From Calliopum simillimum (taxonomy: Eukaryota; Arthropoda; Insecta; Diptera; Lauxaniidae), in the NCBI GenBank assembly GCA_951812925.1, contig OX638370.1, positions 106,654,897-106,718,896 on the forward strand: a stretch of 64,000 nucleotides of DNA, in the 5' to 3' direction. Below the pieces are notes generated by a model that did not search any database, had not been told where the DNA came from, and saw only the letters and a list, made by a program, of their open reading frames with translations. The position numbers and the translations under genes were made by a program. Shown here one piece after another: positions 11,215 to 23,590 of the stretch; position 1 is the first letter of the stretch; every line of letters starts with the position of its first letter.

Positions 11215-13429
11215 GAAAAGAAAAGAAAAGAAACAGCAACAGTTTTTAAAGTAAAAAAAAGTTTTCATTTTCCTTTGTTTTATTTACAAAATATTTTGTG
11301 ACTGAAAATGGAATAAGTCATACAAAAGTATAACAAATTTTTAATTTATTATAAATAAAATTGGAATAAGTCCATTTGGGCCAAAAAAACTCAACTATTT
11401 TCTACTACACTTGGAAAAATTTTTACAGATTAATAAAATTTGATAAATTTACAGTGGTAAAAATTTAACACCAATTTAATAACGTTTACCTAAATTTTTA
11501 AATTGACTTAAGAGCAAAATTTTCTGTGTAGCAGTAGACGAAAAAGGTGGCTCATTCCACTTTCAAAAAAACCCATTCATATGTTAATAGGACTTTTTTC
11601 ATACTAAAATGGCCGCCAAAGTCAAAAAATGGGGAAAAAGATTTAAAACATCGACTATAAAAGTCCAGAACTTTGCAAAATCCTTATAAACCCTATTAAT
11701 TATTTACATTATCTGAAAGCTCTTACAATTAGCTAAAACTTTATCATAAAAATATGTATTCTAAAACGTTAGGGTGAACCAAGAAAATTTTTTTTCCGAA
11801 ACAAGTCAGAAAATCAGTTTTAACCCTATAACTTCTCAGGGGTACATTTTAGACCCCCCCTTCTAAAGGAATTTTTTGGTGATCTAGGCCTCTTCTATAA
11901 CTTCTCGGAAGCTTCGTAACCTTATACAATACACCCTGTATATTTCAATGGGAAAGTGTTCTCTTCAGAAGCGCTAAAAATGTTTCCCCTTGGTAACATA
12001 GAATTAGCCACTATCGATTGGTGTGTTTGCATTTAAAATTGAGAGAGTGAGAGTTAAAGGTTATAAGTAAATAATTATCATTTACAAACTGTCACGTATA
12101 ACCAAATCAATAACAAAGGGCAATATGATATCATATGAAGATTGATGAAGAGTTTTTGAAAAATGACATGTGCTTCATAAATAAATTCCCGACTAAAAAT
12201 AGCAACTAAAAACCTTTTCAAAGGTTTTTTTTCAATTACTTATATGTTCTTTTTTATCAAATTTATTTGCGCGAAAATGGAAAAAAAAAATATCAACAAA
12301 AAACTGGACGTTGTTGCATTCAACAACACCACTACCACAACGCTCGCTACCTTAGTATTTTACACAAAGTCCCAGACCACAACAATGTAACTGCGGCTTT
12401 GGCTCAACACTTGGGAGCTTTTATTCAATCGCTTGCTTCGTTAGCTTTCCAAGTTCGTTGGCACTTGAGGTGTGGAAATTCGCCCCTTTAAACATGGCGC
12501 AGTACTCGTGCAAGGTTTGCTTAGACGATGTGCATATGTGTACGTGTATTTGTATTACTTTGTATGTGTGTGTGAGTGTTTATATTTTTGTGGTTGTATT
12601 GCTGTTATGTATGTATGTGTGCTATATTGCAAAATTGTCCTTCGCTTTGACAAATAATTTTACTAAATCTGTGAAAATCAATTTATTTTCCACTTTTTTC
12701 TCATTTTTTAATTTTTTGTTTTCATTTTTCTATTTCATTTTCTTTTGTGATTTCGTTTTTTTTTTTTAAAAATTTTTGTATTTTATTTATTTTTTTTTTT
12801 AATTTTTTATTTTCTTTTTTTCTGTTCATTTTTGCTTCAGTTTTTTTGTGGTTCAGTTGCTGTTGCGGGATATGTGCAAGGAATTTTTCCCCAATTGTTA
12901 CACTCCGCTCTTCGATTTTTGGGTTTCTCTGTTTATTGCAGGAAAATTGAGATATATTTATTTTAGGGATTTTGTCAACGAATCAACTGTAAAATTAATT
13001 GAAATTTTATCAGCAAAATAAAGCAGCAGCTTTGCCATTTCGTGTAATGAGAGTGAATATTTTCTTAAGCTGTTTGCGCCATGGTTGGTTGGCCAGATTT
13101 CTAGGAACATAAAATTTTTGTAAAATAATATTTGAAACGACTTAAAGTAAACTGCTTTAATTTGTACACATTGAAATTTCAGACACTTAGTTCCGCATCC
13201 CAAATATATCTACTTTTATTATAATGATGCCTTAGACAAAATCCGACTAAATTTCCGTACATCCCGTAATCAATTAATTTTTCTATACGATAATGTTGAT
13301 TTTCCGTATATGACAGATTCTACATGACAACGAACCAAGTTCATGGTCGACCATCACCGATAGAGCTAAAATTTTGTGGCCTTGTACCATTATCGAATTG
13401 ACTGAAAAAGTGTTTTTTGATGTCGAACT
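11215..13429. other. Intergenic DNA, no supported gene
   Basis: This is A/T-rich sequence with poly-T and poly-A runs. 12290-12600 is less A/T-rich than its surroundings and holds short reading frames of 61-103 codons, without a recognisable domain, splice structure or conserved start. It may be a regulatory stretch or an unrecognised exon. I cannot tell which. Confidence 0.45.
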
Positions 13430-13990
13430 TCTTTGGCCGCATTAGATGTAAAACTCAAGGTCATGACACTTTTTTCGACATTTTTCGTTGCATTCAGGAA
13501 TATCTCTCAAGCTATTTTGATAAAACTTCGTTGGTAGTTGAAGATTGTGAATACTATATAACGGTCTAAAATTAAGCGTGATCACACTAGTGTCACATCC
13601 ACTATGTATATAAATATGACTGTGTGTGTCTAAGGCATTATCGCTCAGAAAATATTCCACCAATTGAACTGAAAAATTGCCAGCGATTGTATCTCAGATT
13701 AGGAAAAGTTTTTATGCTACACACGAAAGTTTTCGAAGATCACCCGAAAGCTACATAGTTAAAACGAAGTATATCTAGGTAAATGTGACAGAAAAAATCT
13801 TTGGCGGACTGTCAACTAGCCTTAACTGATAATTTCTGGAACACCTAAAGGTTTCAGAAGGACACCCAGGATTTCATAGTCAAAATGAAGAATCTCTAGT
13901 TATACTAGAGATAAAACATCTTTGGCGACTACAAACTTGCCTTAACTTATAGTTTTCTGGGGCACTCGAAGCACAATAGACCAAAAGTGA
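13430..13990. repeat. Dispersed repeat family B, copy 1
   Basis: This block matches 59235-59890 in the same orientation: a start like GGCCGCATTAGATGTAAAA, then CTCAAGCTA, CGTGATCACACTAGTG, and repeated phrases CATAGTCAAAACGAAG and TTTCTGGGGCACT. Within each copy the last phrase recurs every 100 bases or so, giving a short degenerate tandem. No protein is coded. The class is unknown. Confidence 0.7.
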
Positions 13991-14319
13991 GTTTTTTATA
14001 TCAAAATTTATACCATGGTTTTCAATGGTGCGGGCTTGCAGGTAAATGAACAAGGTAAAAAAAAAGCCATCGGCTTACAACAAAAAAAAACATTTTTAAG
14101 CCACGTTCTGGAGGCCCACACCCGAAAAATCGTAAAGCGTTAACTTACAATACTAGATAACTCGAAAACCATTGACGCGATTTTTTTAATGGGTAGATGC
14201 GTTGCCCAGTAAGGGTCTGCAAAATTTATTTTTTTGAAATTCCCTCGTTTTCGTCACTTTACATATTAGGAGTGGTTAGCGCAAGTTCTGAGCAAAAAAA
14301 AGCGAATTTGGACTAGAAG

Positions 14320-14745
14320 GCGTGGCACCTTCCATATAAGAAAATGTTTCAAAATGCTTTACTTCAAGAGTTTTTTGAGATAATCCAACTAAATTTCATC
14401 CAAATACTAAGGACTATAAAAGTACACTCTGAGTAAAATGAAGACGAACTCGGACAAGAAAGCGTGGCACTTCCCATATAAGCAAAAGCGTCAAAATGCT
14501 ATACTGAAAGAGTTTTTTGAGATCATCCAACTAAATTTCACTCAAATACTAAAGACTATAAATTCACGTACTAAGTTAAAACTAGGCAAGCTCGGGCAAG
14601 AGGGTGTGGTACCTCAAAACGCTATACTGAAAACGGTTTTTGAGATAATCCAACCAAATTTCACTTAGACGCTAAGAACTATTAATGCAAGCTCTTAGCA
14701 AAAACTGGGTGAACTCGGACAAGAGGGCGTGGCATCTCCCATATA
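14320..14745 (-). repeat. Tandem repeat of about 135-bp units, DINE-like central repeat (inverted)
   Basis: Units carry GGGCGTGGCACCTCCCATAT, then CAAAATGCTATACTGAAAG, TTTTTGAGATAATCCAACTA, AATTTCACTCAAATACTA and GACTATAAATTC. About three and a half units are present. They are the reverse complement of the units at 45739, 51842 and 56493, where the flanking conserved blocks are also present. Here I do not see those end blocks, so this is probably a fragment. Confidence 0.75.
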
Positions 14746-17090
14746 AGCAAAATTTTCATAACACTGCAGTATTAGGTTATATATTTTTTAGCTAGGCCAA
14801 AGGTTACATACTTAGGTACTAGTTTTTTTTTAATTTTTCTCGAATCCATTTCTATTGGAATTTTGATATTTTCGCGTTTAAAAAGAAAACGGGTTAATAA
14901 AAATGTTCAGAACTTCGGTTCTTGTTGGTCAATTCGGATAAGTTTTTATTTTAAGAATATACAAAATTTGTTCAGGTTTCAACTGCGGTAAGTTTTATTT
15001 CATTATCTTAAAAATCAATTTTGAAATTGTCTTCTGAAGTTTATGGAAATATTGATTTGCTTAAATTTTCCAATATCACCAATTTTCCAATTTATTTACA
15101 CGACATTGGTTTTTTTTGGGTATCCCTAGCTCTTTGAATGTTTTTGAAAACTATCAAAAACCGAATTTCGCAAGAAAAATTTTGGTATTTTTTGGAATCA
15201 GTGAGTTGAATTATATTGTACGTATGTTATTGAATTTAAAACATATATCTACATTTTAATTAATCAAATTGAAATCCTAGCTGTTGGCATAAAGAGATAT
15301 TAAACTCTCTCTCACTCTTTCTAAAATCCAAAAGGTGAATAATTTCAACAAAGTGATTTTTTTTTTTTTGTAATCAAAACTCTGAAATATAATACAATAA
15401 TTAAAAATAAATCATCTTATATGGCAGACGTAGGCTTAATGACATCAAAAATTTACATGCGAGCAAATACACTCCCTTCGATTGCTAAACATCAAGTGCA
15501 CAACTCACCCACTTAACCCACTTAAAGTCGATTCAGCTTCAATGATTTCAATTTCTAAAAGTTACCACCCCCTAATGAACACAGACTGCACGAGGGACAC
15601 CAAAAGAAGTAGGAAAAAAGGGGGGAACAGAAAAAATACTAAGCTGAGCGTTGTCGTCGTCAGTCAGCAGGCAGCAGTCAAAGTGTTTCTCGTTGAATTG
15701 GCGCTGTTAAGTTACTTCAGCCTCAACAGATGTCATGAGTTCGTGTCAGCTGACAAACAAAGTAAATTTAAAGTTGCGCCCCCAACATCTCGCTTGGAAA
15801 AGAAAAAATCTTGCTCGTTAAAATTAAAGCAAAGCTTCTAAACCTACACTTAACCAACTTAGTATAAATAGCTGAGCCGAATGTGCTATGTATAATTTGA
15901 AGGTATAAATAAATAACGCTCATGCTTTTGTGATGGCTACGGCTTAGTGGAAAAATGTTGTTGAAAGCAACGAAGCATACTTACCCCCTTATCCGCCGAA
16001 AAGAAAAAAGTCGTCTACAATTTGGCGAAAAATTTTTAATTGAAAATTGAGTGTTGAACTTTGATTTTATTTTTGTGTTTTGTTTTTCGTCGTCAACCCA
16101 AATGAAGAGTATTGGAGTATGTACTACCCAAATTTGCGAATAGTAAGTCTTATAGATTTGCAGCTGCCTAACAGTTATGGGAGTTTCATTTGTGAGGGAA
16201 GTAGCCGTGATCTGGATATTCGTTTTTTATAGGCAATAATGTGTAGATAAAGACGAGAATTCAGGGTATTCCAAGAAGATGTTAGTGTAGTGTACTCATA
16301 AAGTCACTATTACCACAAACGACACTTCTCTAAAACTCATTAGATTAATAAAGCACAGAAGCATCTCGAAGATCATAGGAAACAAGGGCATCCACAGACA
16401 CCATTAAATTATCCCTGGAAAAAGAAAATTCTTGATTCTAAAAACTACTGAAAATAGCAAAGCGCACTAGCTAATTTACTTGAATGATGGAGCATATTCG
16501 TGTAGGATCCAAAATGTGCTTCAAAATAAGACTAAGAACACAATAATTTTTATAATAAAACCATTCAAATAAAGTATGGATACTACCATACTACATAAAT
16601 TCCCTAAACGTTATATTGTTCATTTACCTCATCAAGTGTTGATTTCATGTGCCATTTTCTTTACCATTACCCATGTATATCCATGCACCCTTTCATAGTA
16701 CTTTAACTAACTGGTCTAGATGATGAGTTTGGTATTTGTGTGTCAAAATTCAACTTTTCCAATAACTGTTCAGTACTTAGCAATGGCTGCTTTTGAAATA
16801 TTCTTGTGTACTTGAGTACAATCGCATTTATTTGCTTAACTTTTTTATGACATACATATGTACCTATGTTTGGCTGTTCGACTCCTTCTCTTTTACTTTG
16901 GTAGGCTCTTGAGACTTGCATAAGTACACATTTCAAAGCGATTTGTATTTGATTTTTACAGTTAGTAAGGATTTTTTTTGATATTTTGCGTTAGCAATTT
17001 AGTCGACAATTAAATTCGAGAGAGTCAACTAAGGCATGGTATTTATGAAAAAGTCGTAAAAATTTGAGAAATTCCAAAAAAAGAGTTTTT
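14746..17090. other. Intergenic DNA, no supported gene
   Basis: Mostly unique A/T-rich sequence. 15480-15845 has an open frame of 119 codons and fewer A/T runs, but the translation shows no domain or signal, and the frame looks like chance. A TATA-like TATAAATA lies at about 15861 without a coding partner. I do not call a gene. Confidence 0.45.
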
Positions 17091-17094
17091 TATA

Positions 17095-17490
17095 AATCAA
17101 AAAATTTTAGGCGTTAAGAAATAACACCCAAGAAAATATCGCCCCAAAAAAAAAAACGAAATAACACCCATATTATTTTCATATAATTTTGGGCGATAAT
17201 TATTTTGGAAATAACGCCCAAAAATTTGGGCTTTATTTCGTTTTCTTTTAGGCATTATTTCCTTCTTTTTTTTTTTGAAAAACAAAATAAAGCCCAAAAA
17301 ATAAAATGACGTAATAACGCCCAAAATAAACAACTAAATAACGCCAAAAAAATATGAAATAATGCCCAAAATAAAAAACGAAATAACGCATAAATTATTT
17401 TCATATAAATTCGGGCGATAATCATTTTGGAAATAACGCCCGTAAATTTGTGCTTTTTTTTTGGGCGTTATTTCGTTTTATTTTTTTTTT
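17095..17490. repeat. Palindromic repeat of GGGCGTTATTTCG words
   Basis: The words AAATAACGCCCAAAA and its complement GGGCGTTATTTCGTTTT alternate in both orientations through the block. A larger unit (ACGAAATAAC, then TATTTTCATATAA, GGGCGATAAT, ATTTTGGAAATAACGCCC) occurs at about 17156 and again about 225 bases later. The result can fold on itself in several ways. Small reading frames over it carry no domain. Confidence 0.75.
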
Positions 17491-18171
17491 CCAGCATCAG
17501 TTACATGTACACCGAATGCCATTCCCCTAGGTCAAATATTTCCAGAGATATGATGAATTGCGGGTGAAGGGGGCGTGGTATCGCCCATTTTTTAATGGAT
17601 GCAATTAAGTATTTTTCATATTCGTACGAAATTTTATTCACTTAAAGCAAATCGTTTCAAAGATAGGATTAATTCTTTCGATTAAAGCCACATATTTTCA
17701 TATAAATAGCGTTTTTTTGACCTTCAACGGTCTGGGGCACGGTCAAATATTTTCCGATCGAAACCAAAATTTTCATGCTAACTACTTACATCAATAGAAC
17801 ATTGTTTTTTTTCGCTGGTAGCGAGGTATTTCACATTTTTAATTTTTGCAATATAACTTACATATGATAGGGACACTTAAGTTTTAGTGGCGTCGCACTG
17901 TGATAAGCGCCGAAAAACACCAAAAATGCAATCAGTGAGCTATAGCAAAGAAGATCAAGCTGCGCAAGTTTGGATAGATTAATCATGCTCTCCGGAAACC
18001 ATACAGCGAAGTTTAGAGCAAGACCCATCAGTGGAATCCACAAGGGAGTAGAAGGCTAAGTAGACCAAAATCAAGACCTAATAATTTCAAAAAACTTTGG
18101 AAAATCTGAAAAATTTTGAAAACATCAAGAAATTTTCATAGATTCGAAAACTTTGAGAAATCTGAAATAAG
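17491..18171. other. Intergenic DNA, no gene seen
   Basis: A short stretch near 17570 (GGGGGCGTGGTATCGCCC) resembles the edge of the DINE-like tandem units. The rest is A/T-rich, ending in GAAAA-type low-complexity words. No coding or RNA gene is evident. Confidence 0.5.
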
Positions 18172-18173
18172 TA

Positions 18174-18719
18174 GAGTAGAACGGGGTAATGTCGTGCAGG
18201 GGGTAATGTCGTGCACTGGCTGTTTTAGCCCAAAGAATTTAATGATTTACCAACTGTTCTTAAGGTAGGGACCTGCTGACCTACTGAGCTTATGCATATA
18301 ATACTAGCAATTTTCTCCAGTTCGTCTCTACAGAGTAACCTTTTTTTCAAAACGCACGCTTTCGGGACGATGAAAGTGTTTTTTTATCGAGTCAGAAAAA
18401 TAATTTTCCTTCCGGGCAAATATACCAGGTAAGTGTTTTCTGAAACGAAATATCCTGCCAAAGAAAATAAGTATTTGGTTTTCGAAAAAAATTTTGGGCT
18501 TCACCGAGTTATCGAAGTTGAACTTTAGAACGACCATTGGGGTAATGTCGTGCACATTCACTTACACAAACACAATTTCTCGCTACACAAGTGTTGTTAC
18601 ACATGGATGTAACCAATGAAATTATCTTTCGATCGGATGCTTACTCGTTGCATTCGCTTGAGATGTACGGCTTTACGAGCATGTCAAAGTTGAGTGCACG
18701 ACATTGCCCCGTTCTACTC
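18174..18719. mobile_element. MITE with TA target duplication, GAGTAGAACGGGG ends
   Basis: Terminal inverted repeats GAGTAGAACGGGGTAATGTC (18174 on) and its complement (ending 18719) match with one mismatch over about 26 bases and are flanked by TA on both sides. GGGGTAATGTCGTGCAC recurs inside at 18540 and, doubled, near the left end. The element is 546 bp with no transposase. The TA flanks suggest mobilisation by a Tc1/mariner-type enzyme (inference). It sits inside GAAAA-rich low-complexity DNA. Confidence 0.85.
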
Positions 18720-18943
18720 TATGTTAAATATAAAGAGAAATTTTCGTAAAATCGAAAAACTTTGAAAAATCTGAATGATTAAGAAATGCTTAGTTGAAAT
18801 AAAAACGTGGATCGGAAAATGTTAAAGAACTCGGAAAATGTTGAATGTTGTAATTATTGATATTAAAAAATCTGAAAAATATCATGAGTCGAAAAAATGT
18901 TAAATAGAAAAATATTGGAAAAGTTAAAAATTTATGAAATAAA

Positions 18944-19200
18944 TCGTCGGGTTAAAACTACAACTAGACATCTAACTATACTGATGTTTTGAGACAAGTA
19001 TACAGAAACAAGAAGAAAAAATGGTTCTATGCCCCAGTCTAGTCGGTTTTTTGAAATGTAGTCCCCACTCAATTTTATATAAAGAATAAAAGGCAGAAAT
19101 CTGCAAAATCCGACACAAAAAACGAATTTCAAAAACTTAAAACGCTTTTTTCTCAAAACATGAAAAATGTAGATGTCTAGTTGTAGTTTTAACCCGACGA
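18944..19200. mobile_element. 257-bp MITE, TCGTCGGGTTAAAAC family, copy 1
   Basis: The first 31 bases (TCGTCGGGTTAAAACTACAA and on) and the last 31 are perfect inverted repeats. The interior (ACAAGTATACAGAAACAAGA, CCCCACTCAATTTTATA, AAAACGCTTT) matches the copy in intron 3 of the zinc transporter gene at 53276-53529 in inverted orientation and nearly equal length. It is non-coding. The small frame across it is an accident. Confidence 0.88.
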
Positions 19201-21330
19201 AATAATATATTAGAGTTTCTTTTGACGCGTATATACCCGACTAGAAAAAAGTTAAGATTCGATTCAGATCAGGCTTACCTGAAGTATGATCAGGAACAAG
19301 TCAGGCTTTCTGATCCGAGAATGATGAATAAACGTCACACCTCATATAAAATAGACCTGATCCGTTTGAGCGAATCCGATCCGGATCTCATATTGTTTTC
19401 AGAAAAGAATCAGGACATTTATAAATTCTTTATCAAAAAAGTAATATATTTACTATTGAAAATCACATCTATATAAATTTATTTTAATTGTGATACCTCA
19501 TGTCTGGTGAGTCAATAATGTTGAAAAAGACGAAAAATTTTTAAAAATCTAATGAAAAATTTAAAAATTTCCAAAAACATCTATTGATATTTTGTAAAAT
19601 TTGAAAATTCTTGATGTGTCCTTAACCTTTGGTTAAAATTTTTTAGTTTTGTTGGTAACCTAAGTTTATTGCACAAAATTGTTCAGCTTAGCAGTTATCT
19701 ATAGAGTAACCTATGCTCAAATACATACGACGACTTACTATAACAAACGTTGCTTTGGCCATTTGTCAATGAAAATGTTTGGGAGCAGGGTGCGCTCTTG
19801 CCAATCTCTAGAGAGAGTGATTAAGGCGAGAAGAATCATGTTGCATATTTCTAAATAGAAATGTTTGAGGTAATGAAATTCAATTGTCAATCCCTGGTGG
19901 AATGGTTCACAGTCACTTTTCAAACTTAACTCAGCATCTTTTGTTAAGTTTTTATGTTACATTTTCAATTATGGATTTTATTCCGACATTACTTTTAAGT
20001 TTTCATTTAACGACAGCGCATTCGCTATTTACAAATATTTCAGTCATAAAAGAACGTAGTAAATCAACATCTACCAAAGAATTAAGAGGAAACGGAAACC
20101 TACTACTCAATGCAGACTTGAATACGTATACAAGCGAAAGTTATTTCCACAAAGCTACATATCACCATACTCCTCATGCAATGCATACTTGCACCCCCGC
20201 CCGCGCACTAACGCTTTGCGGCTGATAATCAAATTGTTGATGATAATGATAATAATGACGAAAATCTTGTGAGTTACGTTCTATGAATAAATACAAAAAT
20301 GCGAAAGAAAAAAATCATTTTAAAAATACGTAACATCTAACGGAAATTAAATGTAATTCTTGCGAAAAAAAAGGGAGTAGAAAATGCTGCTACAATGAAA
20401 TTGCTGCTAAGTTAAGCAAAGCAAAGCTTTTAAACAAGAAAAGTGTAAGTTATGAAAACGTTTATCTTGACACAGACACACATTTGCATACACGTACGCA
20501 TATATACATATAAACATATACATTCAAGCATATGTACATATGTATGTATGTGTCATTGCTGTGACAGCAATGCCAAAGTTGCTGGCAAAGTTCATTAAGT
20601 TAGGAAATTTCATTAGATTCAGTTAAGCATGGAAATGCGTTTTGCATGTTTTCTTCTTCATCTTTTGCTTGTCGTCGTCGTTGCTTTTCGCAGTTACAGG
20701 ATACGCGTAAAAGCTCCGTCAGCAGCAGGAGCAGCACTTTAAAGTCCCTGAGTCCCGCAAGTCTATGTTCAATTGATAAGGCAGCATCGGCAGCAGCAGC
20801 AGAAGTTGTTGCAAAAGACTAAAACGTGCTTTGATTGTCAAATGCCACAAATATTGATGAGTTTGTTAACAACGCGCGAAAAAAGAAAGAAATGTGTCAG
20901 TGAAAGAAAAAGTACAGATCAGGAAATTTAAAATGATTAAAATAGGAGTTACTTTTGAATTCAATTTAGGATTCACATTAAAAGGAAACACTTATGGTTG
21001 TAAGGTATGTGAGTGAAGAAATGTCTTTTTTGAGTAGAAATTTTTATTTAAATTGTAGATATGCTGTAGTAAATTACGCAAAAAAGTTGGTTTGAAGAGA
21101 AATTGCAAATTTTTAAGATTTTTAAAAGGGAACGCGCCGTGCATTGGAAGATAAAATGTTATTTTAATGACTCCGACGCTCTCAGTGACTCATTGCTATC
21201 ATAATGTATTTGATATTTTGGGCTCGGGAAGAACTTTGCTTATTGTTTTCTTAACCGGAAACTAATAAGCATCAATATAGGATAGTTTAAAAGAAGTTTT
21301 CAAAAAAAAAAATTAAAATTTAAGAAAGTT
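19201..21330. other. Intergenic DNA with simple-sequence tracts, no supported gene
   Basis: 19222-19476 has an 84-codon frame around an imperfect inverted repeat of GATTCGATTCAGATCAGG type, with no domain. 20463-20555 is a CATA/TATG-rich microsatellite-like tract. 20640-20860 is less A/T-rich, with CAG and GTC triplets (GCAGCAGCAGCAG near 20790), the sort of unique sequence often seen in fly regulatory DNA. No exon structure was found. Confidence 0.45.
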
Positions 21331-21356
21331 GTCTTGTCTTGTCTTACTTCTGCACA

Positions 21357-21483
21357 ACAATACTCCCCCGCAAGAGTAATGTTGCGCTGTATAAAGTATG
21401 GATTGAAATTCGGAATCACTAAACATACAGACTCATGCTTCAATCTAAAATCATTCAAGAGTGTCTGGGCTGCAGTTACGTGC
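21357..21483 (+). pseudogene. Non-LTR retrotransposon RT fragment, 5' half of a split copy
   Basis: Translation near the end gives MLQSKIIQECLGCSYV, the stretch that in I/R1/Jockey-type reverse transcriptases lies just before the PQGG block. The preceding frame is shifted and weaker. The reading stops being retrotransposon-like at 21484 and resumes with the PQGG-like block (GTSQGGALS) just after 25264. I read this as one copy cut by a later insertion of about 3.8 kb. Confidence 0.6.
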
Positions 21484-21923
21484 TTAACCTTAGAACTGTG
21501 TTCTGGGCACTGGGTGCCCAAACCAATTTCACTGTTGTTTTTAAACCCCAAATTGTTCGCAACGAACGCCATATCTCATCGTTTTTCAATGGATTGAACT
21601 TTTTACTATTTAAAAAAACTTAGTTTGGTAAGATTAAGGTATAAGTAAAATAAAAATTAAATAAACCTCATTTTCGTGTTATGGGCACTGTGTGCCCAGA
21701 ACGTATGGGTGTAATTTTTGAACTTCAACCGATCACACCCATTTTTGGTTGCAATCAGACTGTAGCACTAACTATTATTTGTGCCAAGTTTTTTGCATAT
21801 ATTGTAGCTTTATATTTTTGGGCGTAATCGTAATTTCAACATGCTGACTGGCACATACACCAAGAGGCCAATCAAGGCCCAATAGAGTACATATCGATAC
21901 CTTAGAGCGCTATAGTCCTATCT

Positions 21924-22990
21924 ATTTCAATTTCAATTTCAATTAATTTATAAAACATTTACGTATAATAAGAACCAGGTTCTTTTATAATACAAAGTTT
22001 ATTTATACAAATGTATGTTGGTTAGAATAGCAATTCGGAAATAATGATTTGTAAAAATTATGTTCGTACGTACTACGTAATAATAATAAAAAAAAAATTT
22101 TTATGTTTTTATTATAAGATAATTAAATTTAAATATTTAAGTAAACACAATTAATGTAATGAAAAGTAGAGAAATGGTTACTGTGTTAAGAAAAGAAAAG
22201 TGATTGCCTAAAACTACCTTCGCTCTTAATAATTTTTATATTGATTGGAAGAGAATTCCATAGTCTTATGACATTAACGAAGAACAAACGAGATGAGTTT
22301 AAAAAGTTGAATCGAGGGATAATAAACAAATGACTTCTAACTGAATGACTGAATTGGAGTTTATCATACAAGTAGGATGGAATTTTGCTTTGGATAAGCT
22401 TGTGAAGAAATATATAGTTTCTGAACATAAGATATGTAGCTATGCTACACCCTAAGATTTTTTTGCTAAAATTTGACACATGATCATATCTGCGAAGTCC
22501 ATACACATATCGAGTTGCATGATTAAAAGCGATTTCTAACTTCAATCTGGAACTCGAATCAAGTTTACTGTACACCGTATCTGAGTACGTAATAATCGGA
22601 ACTATTAACTGGATAACTAATTTACGTTTTGTTTCTATGGGTGTAAAATTAGCCGACATTCTTAAACTGCGCAAGGTGCAATATATCTTTCTTACAATGT
22701 CATTCACATGATCAATGCATGATAGTGTAGAATTAATCCAAAAACCCAGGCTTCGTACTTTATTTGTTAGCTGGAGCATTTCCTCAGCAATATACAAATG
22801 AGGTATGTCCTGTAGACAGACTTTATCTTTAGCAATGGGTAAAACAAAGGATTTTTTTGCATTAAGCTGAAGATAATTTTTGCAGCCCATTCTTTGATTG
22901 ATTTAAGATCCTCGTTTAATCTACACCCAAGGTCTTCTAAGAGACCTGGCCGGCTAGACAGGTATAATTGAATTATATTTAGGATTGGCT
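21924..22990 (-). pseudogene. 5'-truncated non-LTR retrotransposon, RT C-terminal part
   Basis: On the minus strand the translation begins just downstream of the RT active-site block (IQLYLSSRPGLLEDLG, then LNEDLKSIKEW). After one missing A near 22875 it continues for 234 codons (22890 to 22186) through KSLGF-like RSLGFWINS, LVIQLIVPIITY, and the terminal LWNSLPINIK block typical of CR1/Jockey-like LINEs. The 3' end at 21924 carries a short ATTGAA-type tail repeat. Truncation at the 5' end and one frameshift mean it is dead. It differs from the RNase H-bearing LINE around it. Confidence 0.85.
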
Positions 22991-22999
22991 GCTATTTTG

Positions 23000-23550
23000 A
23001 TATAACGATACATGGAATATTTTTACATATAGTATATTTTAACATATTTAATGTCTTTTACCAATTTTATTGATTTCTAACGAAATATAGAATTATATAG
23101 AATTCCACTACTATTGAAATAATCGACGTATTTAGTGAATTTTTTGAATTTTTTCCACTAAAATGTAGTAAAAAGTCATGAAACGCGTAGAAAACACGAA
23201 AAAACGGATTTTTTTTTTTTTTTTTTTTTTTTTGAATTTTTGGTTCCGACAAACAAAAGTGGAGCCTTGGGTGTAACCAAATTTGTTCACTAAAATGTCG
23301 CAAAAAGTCATGAAACGCAAAGAAAACGCTAAAAAATAAAGAATTTGTTTTAAAAATGTGACTTATTTGAATATTCAATGGAGATAGGACAGTAGCGCTT
23401 TTGAAAAAATTACAGTTTGGAGATAGGATTTTTTTTAATTTTCGAATATTTTGGTGTTTTAGTGGTATTTTGATATCACACAGTTTTCCACACGGTAAAA
23501 AAGCCCACAATGATGCCATAACTGCAAAAATCTCAAAATCGCAAAAAGTG
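23000..23550. repeat. Internal repeats of the composite element
   Basis: CACTAAAATGTAGTAAAAAG with GTCATGAAACGC is present near 23156 and again near 23286, about 130 bases apart. A run of about 24 T lies at 23209-23233. Two reading frames here (62 and 183 codons on the minus strand) are low-complexity and carry no domain. Confidence 0.6.
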
Positions 23551-23590
23551 GAGATAGGACTATAGCGCTCTAAGGTATCGATATGTATGT

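Larger units (their letters stand above)
21888..23587. repeat. Perfect 36-bp inverted repeat bracketing 1.7 kb
   Basis: 21888-21923 (TACATATCGATACCTTAGAG and on) is the exact reverse complement of 23552-23587. The left copy abuts the 3' end of a retrotransposon fragment. The right copy abuts the left arm of the palindrome at 23591. A weaker variant, GGAGATAGGACAGTAGCGCT, lies near 23382. The unit could be the ends of a MITE split by the retrotransposon. Confidence 0.85.

Noticed and set aside
12267..12770. Overlapping short frames in a less A/T-rich stretch
   Set aside because: No conserved motif and frames conflict. It could be regulatory DNA, but an exon cannot be supported.
15482..15841. 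119-codon open frame followed by a TATA-like word
   Set aside because: The translation has no domain, signal or plausible splice partners. The TATA-like word lies downstream, not upstream.
19222..19476. 84-codon frame with charged residues
   Set aside because: Overlaps an imperfect inverted repeat and shows no domain. Coding is unlikely.
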